This document shows, in pieces, positions 1 through 6,826 of a stretch of DNA of 7,097 nt. Origin of the DNA: JAAYJM01 sp964499465 (GTDB lineage: Bacteria; Bacteroidota; Ignavibacteria; Kapaibacteriales; UBA2268); assembly GCA_964499465.1 (NCBI GenBank), contig CAZCLJ010000240.1, positions 1 through 7,097 of the forward strand, read 5' to 3'. A program made the translations under genes and the position numbers. The notes under the pieces were generated by a model. It saw only the letters and a list, made by a program, of their open reading frames with translations, did no database searches and had not been told where the DNA came from. Each line of letters starts with the position of its first letter. The stretch's first letter is position 1.

Positions 1-80
1 CAATAACCCAATAACCCAATAACCCAATAACCCAATAACCTAATAACCCAATAACTCAATAACCTAATAACCCAATAACC
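1..80. repeat. Tandem array of ten 8-bp units, consensus CAATAACC
   Basis: Ten head-to-tail octamers run without a gap. Seven are exactly CAATAACC and three differ by one base (TAATAACC at 41-48 and 65-72, CAATAACT at 49-56). The array begins at the first base of the window, so it probably extends further left. It is non-coding: the strand is full of TAA and TAG triplets. It grades directly into a heptamer-like tail at 81-107, suggesting both derive from the same short-repeat family. Function unknown; slippage-prone intergenic satellite DNA is the simplest reading. Confidence 0.9.
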
Positions 81-107
81 AATGACGAATGACCGATAAC
101 TAATAGC
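81..107. repeat. Degenerate heptamer repeats continuing the octamer array
   Basis: After the octamers the period drops to about seven bases: AATGACG, AATGACC, GATAACT, AATAGCC. The units resemble the octamer with one C lost. The reverse complement of this tail matches the heptamer array near the right end of the window (6981-7015, units such as TCATTCG and TTATTCG), so the two arrays are the same family in opposite orientation. Confidence 0.7.
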
Positions 108-151
108 CGAAAGCTGAAAAAAAATCATAAACATAATTTTTCAAAAAATTG

Positions 152-159
152 TATATTTG
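152..159 (+). promoter_or_regulatory. Bacteroidota-type -7 promoter element (TATATTTG)
   Basis: TATATTTG matches the TAnnTTTG -7 consensus recognised by the primary sigma factor of Bacteroidota. It ends 27 bases before the TTG start of the downstream gene, giving a predicted transcript start at about 163-167 and a short leader. I do not see a convincing TTG-type -33 element at the usual distance; the upstream stretch is A/T-rich. One eight-base match in AT-rich DNA can occur by chance, so the support is positional. Confidence 0.5.
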
Positions 160-186
160 TTATTTAATTAAATGAAAATAGAATAA

Positions 187-981
187 TTGAAAATTTTAAT
201 TTTAATATTACCAATTCTTTTATTACTTAAAATAAATCTTTTTGCTGAAGAATTTTATCTACAGCATAGAGAAATATTTTCTATTGAAGTAAAATCAGGG
301 ACTAATTTTGATTTTCATTCAATTGATGAAAATGTATTATTTGCTGACGAAAAAGCATCAAATTTTAAATCGAAACTGAAAGTATCACCTATTATTATGA
401 TTGTCGCTGATTATTCGATAACTAATAAAATACATTGTAATATTGGTATGTCTGCTAGTAAGAGTAAATCTTTTTTTCAGGCAGAAAACTATTTTTTTGC
501 AAGATATGATGATTCGCCTGAACTAACGAAAGTAACAACAAAAGAGGTTTACGATTATTCATTTGATATTTACTCAATATCTGCCGGATTTTCTTATGAA
601 ATATTTCCAAGAATAATAAATGGACCGTTAAAAATTGGAGCTGGGTTTAATTCACATTTTTTTGACAATGAATTTTTATTCTACGAAGAGATTTTGAATC
701 CTCAAACATCTGTTTTTGTTGTTGATGGAAAGACAACCCGAAGGCGCGATTTGAAAAAAGGTGTTGACAAATCATTAAATAATTTTTCTTTTGGATTTTC
801 ATTATCATTAGAACATTTTTTAAAAATATCCAGAAATATGTTTTTTACACAATCAGTTTCTTACTCTCAGTATTTACAAAGTATTTCTAAAGAATACGAT
901 TGGAATTTAAAAACATTATCATTTACTCTTGGTCTTCGTATATCTTTAATAAAAGAAATGTCCAATCCATTAGAACCGTAA
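187..981 (+). CDS. Exported protein, probable small outer-membrane beta-barrel
   Basis: 264 residues, no family recognised with certainty. Residues 1-20 form a clear Sec signal peptide: Lys2, then a Leu/Ile-rich core, ending Leu-Phe-Ala with likely cleavage after Ala20. The mature part is rich in alternating polar/hydrophobic segments with Gly and aromatic residues (about 63-92, 123-160, 198-232 and 240-254), the pattern of antiparallel beta-strands in Bacteroidota outer-membrane barrels. The last strand (LSFTLGLRISL) is followed by a polar ten-residue tail instead of ending at an aromatic residue. The start is TTG, chosen because the signal peptide begins there and the codon before it is a TAA stop. 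The next in-frame ATG (residue 71) would remove the signal peptide. A -7 promoter element lies at 152-159. The gene is convergent with the OPT transporter. It could instead be a periplasmic or surface lipid-free beta protein. Coding status is well supported; function is unknown. Confidence 0.8.
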   Translation: MKILILILPILLLLKINLFAEEFYLQHREIFSIEVKSGTNFDFHSIDENVLFADEKASNFKSKLKVSPIIMIVADYSITNKIHCNIGMSASKSKSFFQAENYFFARYDDSPELTKVTTKEVYDYSFDIYSISAGFSYEIFPRIINGPLKIGAGFNSHFFDNEFLFYEEILNPQTSVFVVDGKTTRRRDLKKGVDKSLNNFSFGFSLSLEHFLKISRNMFFTQSVSYSQYLQSISKEYDWNLKTLSFTLGLRISLIKEMSNPLEP

Positions 982-1110
982 TTATTCTTTAAGGAGCAAA
1001 TCTTTTAACTCCTTTATGTTCATTGTGATATTAGTAGTTCTGAAGATCAGAACTCCTGACCCCATAACAAAAATAAAGGAGTTAGGAGATTTGTCTCGTA
1101 AAGAACAATT
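980..1110. repeat. Long imperfect inverted repeat with nested hairpin
   Basis: Arms at 980-1017 and 1073-1110 (38 bases each) are reverse complements at 31 of 38 positions. Between them sits a second, perfect hairpin: AGTTCTGA at 1036-1043, loop AGA, TCAGAACT at 1047-1054. The left arm begins inside the TAA stop of the barrel gene (979-981), so the structure would form the 3' end of that transcript. It lacks the compact GC stem plus T-run of a classical terminator. A MITE-like or REP-like element is the likeliest identity. Confidence 0.75.
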
Positions 1111-1130
1111 GCGCAAATTACCCAGAAAGG

Positions 1131-1213
1131 TGTCATTTCGAAACGAAGTGAGAAATCTCAAGTTTCGTGTTAGCAATGACTTGTGAGATTTCTCGCTGCG
1201 CTTCGAAATGACA
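1131..1213. repeat. 83-bp palindromic repeat element, copy A
   Basis: Arms 1131-1160 and 1184-1213 are reverse complements at 27 of 30 positions, running from TGTCATTTCG to CGAAATGACA with an inner AGAAATCTCA/TGAGATTTCT. The 23-base centre contains TAGCAATGAC. It aligns without gaps to the element at 6711-6793 at 68 of 83 positions in the same orientation. Palindromes with these TGTCATTxxGAA ends are familiar dispersed intergenic elements in many bacterial genomes; no transposase is encoded here. Confidence 0.85.
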
Positions 1214-1265
1214 AGACTGCGAAATAACAAAATTCGAGTCTCCAGCAGTTCTGAAATTAGATAAA

Positions 1266-1297
1266 AAAAACCATACTTTATTAAAAGTATGGTTTTT
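1266..1297 (-). terminator. Rho-independent terminator for the OPT transporter gene
   Basis: A 14-bp perfect stem (1266-1279 with 1284-1297, core CCATACTT/AAGTATGG) closes a four-base loop. Read on the minus strand, the stem runs into eight consecutive T (complement of A at 1263-1270), starting 22 bases after the transporter stop codon. On the plus strand the tail is TTTTTCTATTTT, so it could also stop transcripts from the convergent barrel gene. It is therefore probably bidirectional, with the better T-tract serving the minus strand. Confidence 0.85.
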
Positions 1298-1318
1298 CTA
1301 TTTTGTTTAAAATGTAAA

Positions 1319-3307
1319 TTACATTGACTTAGGCGGAGCAGGGTCATTTGGGTTTCCTGCGTTGCGTGCCGGAGTGAATATCATAAATAATGCAACTATT
1401 ACTATAACAATTGCTCCAATTGCAAATGGTGGCTCATTAAATATTGCCGGCATTGGTATTTCACCGAAAGCAAAACCGGCAAACAGCAGTCCAATAAGCG
1501 CCTCGCCAGCGATAAAACCGGCCGCCAGCAGCACCCCGACATTTTCAACTCTTGTCTTTTGGGCTTCATTAAAGTTTCTCTTTTTGCAAACCATATCAAG
1601 AATGCCTTTTGTAATACCACCAATGAATATTGCAAACACTGTTCCAAAGGGTAAATACATACCAACGCTAATAAGCATTGGGCTACCTGCGCGAATAAGA
1701 ATAAGGGCGCATCCCATAAGCATACCAACTATAATAAGGGGCCAGGTCATATCGCCTCCAACAATTCCTCGTGAAAGCATAGCCATAAGAGATGCCTGAG
1801 GTGCTGGCAATTCTTTGCTACCAAAACCTCCAACATATCCTTGCATATTTCCCATTGAAACATCGCCTTCGTGCAAAATGAAAAGAGGTATAAATAATAT
1901 TGCAGCAGCAATAACAACACCTACTATATCACCAAGCTGCATCTTCCAGGGAGTTCCACCGAGGATATGCCCAACCTTTAAATCCTGAAGCATTTCGCCA
2001 GCAACAGCAGCAGCAACGCATACAATTGCAGCAACTCCAAGAACAGCAGCAACGCCTTCCTGTCCGCTTGCACCAAGAGCAACCAGAATAATTGCTGTTA
2101 CTACAAGTGCCGTAAGAGTCAGTCCGCTAATCGGATTATTGCTCGAACCCATTATTCCAACAAGATATCCCGATACTGCTGCAAAGAAAAATGCTAAAAT
2201 TATCATTACTGTTGCAGCAACTATGGCAATGAGAAGTGATGTGCTAAATACAAAGTAAGTGATGATGAAAGTGCAAACTGCGACGAAAGCAATTCCAGCA
2301 AGAATCCAGGTGAAACTCAGGTCTTTTTCTGTTCTTTCTACGTCAGAGCCAGCGCCGGCAGCAGCTTTTTTAACATCGCCAACGGAACGGGCAATACCGG
2401 TAACTAAACTTTTTCTCATTCTGAATAAAGTATAAGTAGCACCAACAAGCATACCACCAATTGCAATCGGACGCACTATTTTACCCCATACTTCCATAGC
2501 AGTCAAACCGCCGTCCTGTGGATAGTATGGCATTATGAAATACTGGATTATTGGGGTTAATAATCCCCATGCAATCAAACCACCACCAAAAGCAAGCGAA
2601 GCAAGTTGAGGACCGATGATATAGCCAACTCCCATATAAGCAGGGCTTATTGTAAAGGAATTGAACATCAATCCACCTTGCGCCTGGAATGTAGTGCCGG
2701 GAATGGTTTGTTTTGCAAAAACGAAGAAGTGCTGGAATGATGTTGCAAATAGTTTCAATTCGCCAAGTGCTTTAATTAAAGCACCACCAATCATTGCTAA
2801 AAACAGATATGAACTACCTGAGGTGCCTGATTGTCCAGCTTTATGAATTTCAGCAGCAGCAACAGATTCCGGATAGGGCAATTCCTTATCTTCAACCATA
2901 ATTCGTCTAAGCAAAGCAACGAACATAATACCGAGAATACCGCCAACTGCCATTATAGAAGCTGCGATTATGTAATTTGTTGTTGTATAGAACTCAGGCC
3001 AGATACCGGCAATAAAAAATGCGGGTAATGTGAAAATTGCACCGGCAGCAACAGATTCACCGATTGAACCTACTGTTCGGGCAAAATTCTCTTCTAAAAT
3101 TGTTCCTTTAAATGCACGTAAAACTGCCATTCCAATCACTGCAGCCGGGTAGGTCGCAGCGATTGTCATACCAGCTTTTAATCCCAAATACGCATTTGCA
3201 GCACCAAGAATCACTGCCATCAAAAGACCAAGCACTAACGCTCTGATGGTCATTTCTGCCATATTCGATGATGATGATACAAATGGAACGAACTTTTTTT
3301 CAGACAT
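1319..3307 (-). CDS. OPT-family oligopeptide/metal-chelate transporter
   Basis: 662 residues with about 16 hydrophobic membrane spans, matching the size and layout of prokaryotic OPT transporters (COG1297-type), which import peptides or metal chelates across the inner membrane by cation symport. Family signatures are visible in order: NAYLGLKAGMT near 38-48, a GESVAAGAIFTLPA stretch at 83-96, the LPYPES motif at 143-148 followed by AAEIHKAG, SNNPISGLT at 389-397, and AGEMLQDLKVG with GGTPWKMQ at 436-457. YLPFGT lies at 551-556 and a conserved AGEAL segment at 600-604. A charged loop around 296-330 is probably cytoplasmic. The ATG at 3305-3307 is preceded by GGAG seven bases upstream, and a terminator follows. 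Substrate cannot be read from sequence: peptide, siderophore and metal chelate are all possible. The upstream secreted protease favours peptides by context only. The gene looks richer in GC than its neighbours, which may reflect Ala/Gly-rich membrane protein composition. Confidence 0.95.
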   Translation of the reverse strand: MSEKKFVPFVSSSSNMAEMTIRALVLGLLMAVILGAANAYLGLKAGMTIAATYPAAVIGMAVLRAFKGTILEENFARTVGSIGESVAAGAIFTLPAFFIAGIWPEFYTTTNYIIAASIMAVGGILGIMFVALLRRIMVEDKELPYPESVAAAEIHKAGQSGTSGSSYLFLAMIGGALIKALGELKLFATSFQHFFVFAKQTIPGTTFQAQGGLMFNSFTISPAYMGVGYIIGPQLASLAFGGGLIAWGLLTPIIQYFIMPYYPQDGGLTAMEVWGKIVRPIAIGGMLVGATYTLFRMRKSLVTGIARSVGDVKKAAAGAGSDVERTEKDLSFTWILAGIAFVAVCTFIITYFVFSTSLLIAIVAATVMIILAFFFAAVSGYLVGIMGSSNNPISGLTLTALVVTAIILVALGASGQEGVAAVLGVAAIVCVAAAVAGEMLQDLKVGHILGGTPWKMQLGDIVGVVIAAAILFIPLFILHEGDVSMGNMQGYVGGFGSKELPAPQASLMAMLSRGIVGGDMTWPLIIVGMLMGCALILIRAGSPMLISVGMYLPFGTVFAIFIGGITKGILDMVCKKRNFNEAQKTRVENVGVLLAAGFIAGEALIGLLFAGFAFGEIPMPAIFNEPPFAIGAIVIVIVALFMIFTPARNAGNPNDPAPPKSM

Positions 3308-3314
3308 AATTAAT

Positions 3315-3318
3315 CTCC
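3315..3318 (-). promoter_or_regulatory. Shine-Dalgarno site of the OPT transporter gene
   Basis: Read on the minus strand this is GGAG, seven bases before the ATG at 3305-3307. It fixes the start chosen for the transporter, and no upstream in-frame alternative is needed. Confidence 0.7.
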
Positions 3319-3401
3319 ATTCTCTTGTCTTAAAGCTATTTATTTAATTTTCAATTTTCCTTATTGTTGTTTTTTTTCATTGTTAGTTGTTTTCTAAAAA
3401 T

Positions 3402-3483
3402 TGTCATTCTGAAGCGCAGCGAAGAATCCAAAGAGTAGTGTTAAAAAAATTTGCTGGATTCTTCGCTGCGCTTCAGAATGACA
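3402..3483. repeat. Palindromic repeat element with perfect 29-bp arms, copy B
   Basis: Arms 3402-3430 and 3455-3483 are exact reverse complements over all 29 bases, separated by 24 bases. The outer ends (TGTCATTCTGAAGCG) belong to the same family as the elements at 1131 and 6711, but the inner arm reads GAAGAATCCA instead of GAGAAATCTCA, marking a different subtype. It lies 95 bases upstream of the transporter start, so it may sit in the leader or just outside the promoter. Confidence 0.9.
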
Positions 3484-3724
3484 GGGTAAATTTATGTCGT
3501 TTCCACTTAAATAAAACTCTCCCTTTATCGTGAGGTTCAGAATAACAAAAAAAAATTGAATTTTTAGAACTCCTATTAAATATTTATTACATTCTTTGCG
3601 ATTTAAAATATAAAATTCTTTTATTTATAATAATATCAATTACTTTCAACAATTTATAAATTGGATTACTAAAAGTAAAGCAAATTATATCATTTTTTTA
3701 TAAAAGCAAATTAAGAAAAAATTT

Positions 3725-6568
3725 TTATTTTATAATGCTTATTATTTTAGAAATCTTTTTTGAATCATTAGTCGTTATTTGAATAAGGTAATTACCAGTC
3801 GGCAAATTCAGTGTATTTATTGAAAAAGAAGTTACACCTAAGCAAAGTTCAATATTATTTTTAATAATCATTTCATTACCGAGCATATTTAATATTTTTA
3901 AATCTGCAAAATAATTATCCTTTGATTTTATACTAATACGGATAAAATCACAAGCTGGATTAGGATAAACCTCAAAATCAATTTCTTTATTTGTATAATC
4001 CAAATTATCCTCAATGCCAGTGTTTAGCAAACATTCTTTTAATTCTTTAGCCAATGCTTCTTTGGAATCAGCGCCACCGAAACAAAATACAAATGTTCTT
4101 TCTTCATTAGGAAGAAATTCACCGAAAAACTTCATACCCATAACATAGTTTACATCTGTGATATTTGTGTGCTGAATTGAAGTGCCGCTGTTTAAACTTC
4201 TAATTTGGTCTGATTTTTGAAAATATCTAATCATATCGTAATCCATACCTGTAGCTTGTGCTTCGGTGTTAGCCAATTCCGAATAGACGATTGAACCAAA
4301 AACGGGATAATTTGGCAGAGTGGCATATTCGGCACATTCTGCAGCAATATTTATTCCAGCAAGCTCGCTTGGTATTGCTTCAGGAAAAAGTGAGACCTTA
4401 TTGCTGTCTTCGTTGGGAGCGACATCCCAATCGAACAAATAACCTACAGCAAGGTCATTTATGATTTCTTCAGTTCGATTTCTAATCTTCACCCTGATTT
4501 TGGCGACACCGGAATTTACATTTGGTAAGCTAAAATGCTGTGTTACCTCAATTCCTATTGAATCATAAAGCGTTTCTGAATCATCAATTATGCAGACATT
4601 ATTTGCAGGTGCTAAAAATTGCTGAACTGATGAAAAGTCATTATAATCGTTATTCCAACCAAATAAACTGCTAATCACTTTTTCAGAATTTGATACTGCC
4701 ATAATTCCAGCATCATAAATTTGATTGCCTTTATCTTTATAATTAAAACCGATACCATCAAGTTGAGTAGAACCATAGCCAATTGTTCCTTTATCGCTTG
4801 CAGAAAATTTTATTATATTATTTTCAAAAACAACATAGTCGCTTGTCGGAACAAATGAAAATAAAAAGAAATCTGAGTAATTTGAATTAGTTTTTGTAAC
4901 AGTAACTTTGAAAAATACTGGAGTAGTTTGGCTTGCATTAATAAAAAATCGGAATGGCTCAAGATTTAATGGGGAATTCGCATCAATATAGCTGCGATTG
5001 ACAATAGAATCAATCATAATAATACTATTATTTTTTTCGCCATAAGCAGATAATTCGAATTTCAATTCAGTTGCTTCTGCTAAACGATTAAAAGCATCAA
5101 CGGAAAGTAAAACAGTATCATTTTTTAAAAAACGTTGAACTTTAGTGCCATCATTTTTAGAATAATTCGCATCAATGAACTGAATGCCCGGAATTGAATT
5201 TGGGTTTGTAGTCATTGCTTTAAGCAGGTTCAAACGTCCGGGTATTATATCTCTCCATTCGTAATTTTGTTCTCTAATATCGTCAACGGATTGGCGGGTA
5301 AATTCAATTGCCTGAATTGGGTCAAGTTCCGGATATTTAGCTCTGATTACCCCTAAAGCTCCTGCAACGACCGGCGATGCAAAGGAAGTGCCAACCGAAA
5401 GTGTTTCGTAGCTGTTTTGATTATTTGTAGAAATATTATCTTGTCCGGGCGCCATAATACGGGTATGCACCCCAATAGAACTTGAACTGCTTAAAATATC
5501 ATTCGGAGCAACTTCGCCAACGCCAAGAACACCGAAATACCCGGCTGGATACCACATTTCTGTGCGAAAATCTTCGTAATTACCACCGGCAGCAACTATA
5601 GCAACATCGTTTGAAATTGCATAATCAATAATGGACTGGTCAATTTGAGAAAATGGCTTAACACTTCCCCAACTGCAGTTAAGCACCTTAAGTCCTCGTG
5701 CAGCTGCGTATAATATGGATTCATATCCGTAAATTATACTACGTCCTTGATTTGACGCTGCTTTTATTGGGAAAAATCTGCAATTATACGAAACTCCTGC
5801 TATTCCAATGTTATTATTGGTTGTTGCTGCTGCTACGCCTGCAACATTTGTTCCGTGGGCATCATAAGGATTATAAGTATAATCGGCTTCAGTTCCGTCT
5901 TGAATATAGGCAAAATTATAACCGAAAAAGTCGTCGATATATCCATTTTCGTCATCATCTAATCCATTATAAGGTATTTCGTCCCAATTAGGAGCGATTG
6001 AATTCATTAAATCCTGATGCTCCTGATATACTCCATTATCACTTATTCCAATGATAACTGAGCTATCTCCTTTTGAATAATCCCAAGCGTCAAAAGCCGA
6101 AATTCTGGAGAGCATTGTCTGGGAAGTAGCATAAGGGTCATTTGGAATGTCTAATATTTCATCAATATAGTATGGCTCTGCTATTTCGATTTGAGGAAAA
6201 TTTTCTATTAAATATTTGCAGTAATCTTCAGGGTGGCTATTATCATTATATTCAATAATATATGTTCTTAATAACGGTTCTTCTGCGGTTTTTATTGAAT
6301 TAACCTGCTCGGAGGTTTTATTAAGAAAAATATTCGAAGAATTTGTCTTATTTTTTAATAAAGGATTTATTTGAACTGCTTTTATTTCCTGAAAAATATT
6401 GTTTTGCTTAACAAATCCAATACCACCTTTCAATCTGATTCGGCAAACATTTGAAAGTAGCTTCAAACCTTTTATTTTCTTACTTCCAATTTGTTCAAGA
6501 TTTTCTATATTGCCGAATAAGCTTTGAGTAAGAAACGTAAAAAGAACAATTAATAAAACTTTTTTCAT
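3725..6568 (-). CDS. Secreted subtilisin-like (S8) protease with T9SS sorting domain
   Basis: 947 residues; an extracellular serine endopeptidase. Domains in order: Sec signal peptide (about 1-19, ending SLFG); propeptide (about 20-140, with an IEIAEPYYI segment typical of S8 propeptides); catalytic domain (about 145-455); a beta-rich middle region (about 456-850) I cannot assign; and a C-terminal type A sorting domain (about 865-947) with the YPNP motif at 868-871 and LPTGNY at 922-927. The sorting domain directs passage through the type IX system and is normally removed. The catalytic set is complete: Asp177 in SDNG, His238 in HGTNVAG, oxyanion Asn330 in AAGGN and Ser395 in GTSFASP. An Asp-rich loop (residues 203-213, DDDENGYIDD) resembles a calcium site common in related proteases. 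The ATG is preceded by AGGA seven bases upstream. The gene lies upstream of the OPT transporter on the same strand, 417 bases apart. No frameshift or missing residue is seen. Substrate specificity is unknown. Confidence 0.95.
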   Translation of the reverse strand: MKKVLLIVLFTFLTQSLFGNIENLEQIGSKKIKGLKLLSNVCRIRLKGGIGFVKQNNIFQEIKAVQINPLLKNKTNSSNIFLNKTSEQVNSIKTAEEPLLRTYIIEYNDNSHPEDYCKYLIENFPQIEIAEPYYIDEILDIPNDPYATSQTMLSRISAFDAWDYSKGDSSVIIGISDNGVYQEHQDLMNSIAPNWDEIPYNGLDDDENGYIDDFFGYNFAYIQDGTEADYTYNPYDAHGTNVAGVAAATTNNNIGIAGVSYNCRFFPIKAASNQGRSIIYGYESILYAAARGLKVLNCSWGSVKPFSQIDQSIIDYAISNDVAIVAAGGNYEDFRTEMWYPAGYFGVLGVGEVAPNDILSSSSSIGVHTRIMAPGQDNISTNNQNSYETLSVGTSFASPVVAGALGVIRAKYPELDPIQAIEFTRQSVDDIREQNYEWRDIIPGRLNLLKAMTTNPNSIPGIQFIDANYSKNDGTKVQRFLKNDTVLLSVDAFNRLAEATELKFELSAYGEKNNSIIMIDSIVNRSYIDANSPLNLEPFRFFINASQTTPVFFKVTVTKTNSNYSDFFLFSFVPTSDYVVFENNIIKFSASDKGTIGYGSTQLDGIGFNYKDKGNQIYDAGIMAVSNSEKVISSLFGWNNDYNDFSSVQQFLAPANNVCIIDDSETLYDSIGIEVTQHFSLPNVNSGVAKIRVKIRNRTEEIINDLAVGYLFDWDVAPNEDSNKVSLFPEAIPSELAGINIAAECAEYATLPNYPVFGSIVYSELANTEAQATGMDYDMIRYFQKSDQIRSLNSGTSIQHTNITDVNYVMGMKFFGEFLPNEERTFVFCFGGADSKEALAKELKECLLNTGIEDNLDYTNKEIDFEVYPNPACDFIRISIKSKDNYFADLKILNMLGNEMIIKNNIELCLGVTSFSINTLNLPTGNYLIQITTNDSKKISKIISIIK

Positions 6569-6575
6569 ATTTAAT

Positions 6576-6579
6576 TCCT
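6576..6579 (-). promoter_or_regulatory. Shine-Dalgarno-like site of the S8 protease gene
   Basis: Read on the minus strand this is AGGA (within TAGGAA), seven bases before the ATG at 6566-6568. It supports that start, which also gives a standard MKK signal peptide. Confidence 0.6.
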
Positions 6580-6710
6580 ATTGTTTTAATATCAATTTAT
6601 AAAAATAGTTTTTTGAAATTAAAAGCAATTACAAAATAAGAAAAATACTATTAAAAAGCAATAATTTTCCACTAATACCAAGTTGCTTTAAAAGATAAAA
6701 TATGATTGTC

Positions 6711-6793
6711 TGTCATTCCGAAACGAAGTGAGAAATCTCAAAGTCTGTATTAGCAATGACTTGAGAGAATTCTCACTATGCTTACCGATGACA
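6711..6793. repeat. 83-bp palindromic repeat element, copy C (degenerate)
   Basis: The same 83-base unit as 1131-1213, in the same orientation and without gaps (68 of 83 identical). The left 30 bases differ at only one position. The right arm is decayed: the two arms are complementary at about 21 of 30 positions. The central TAGCAATGACTTG is preserved even though it is not part of the stem. It lies about 140 bases upstream of the protease start. Confidence 0.8.
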
Positions 6794-6826
6794 TCTTTAC
6801 GTTTACTCTGCAAAAGTTCTTAAACC

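Larger units (their letters stand above)
982..1318. other. Intergenic region between convergent genes, filled with repeats
   Basis: This 337-base gap separates the + strand barrel gene from the - strand transporter. It holds the nested inverted repeat (to 1110), an 83-bp palindromic element (1131-1213), a half copy of the AGTTCTGA motif (1247-1254) and a terminator hairpin (1266-1297). A minus-strand reading frame across it is explained by the repeats and is not a gene. Confidence 0.8.
3308..3724. other. Intergenic region between protease and transporter genes
   Basis: This 417-base gap holds the transporter's ribosome binding site, a perfect 29-bp inverted repeat (3402-3483), a 14-base palindrome CAATTTATAAATTG (3650-3663) and an 11-base direct repeat AAAGCAAATTA (3677-3687 and 3703-3713). 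I see no clear TAnnTTTG promoter on the minus strand and no GC stem plus T-run terminator after the protease stop. No reading frame here looks like a gene. Confidence 0.7.

Noticed and set aside
1..107. CRISPR array
   Set aside because: The units are 7-8 bases with no spacers, and no cas gene is present.
982..1347. Minus-strand 121-codon reading frame
   Set aside because: It runs through the palindromic elements and terminator, and its N-terminal side overlaps the end of the transporter in another frame. Its NLRFLTSFRND-type peptide is the usual spurious translation of this repeat family.
1402..1728. Minus-strand 108-codon reading frame in another frame of the transporter
   Set aside because: Entirely inside the OPT gene on the same strand, with no domain features of its own; a shadow frame.
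1362..1799. Plus-strand 145-codon reading frame
   Set aside because: It is antisense to the OPT gene, whose membrane-protein signatures are unmistakable. The Ile/Pro/Ala-rich translation mirrors that coding sequence.
2661..3028. Two short plus-strand reading frames (61 and 65 codons)
   Set aside because: Both are antisense to conserved OPT segments, with no ribosome site or recognisable composition.
3308..3724. Riboswitch or leader peptide ahead of the transporter
   Set aside because: The only strong structure is a perfect dispersed-type inverted repeat; no conserved aptamer core or attenuator arrangement is visible.
3664..3724. Intrinsic terminator after the protease gene
   Set aside because: The stretch is A/T-rich with T runs but has no GC-containing stem next to them.
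5698..5991. Plus-strand 97-codon reading frame
   Set aside because: Antisense to the catalytic His region of the protease; rich in Leu/Tyr/Arg as expected from the complement.
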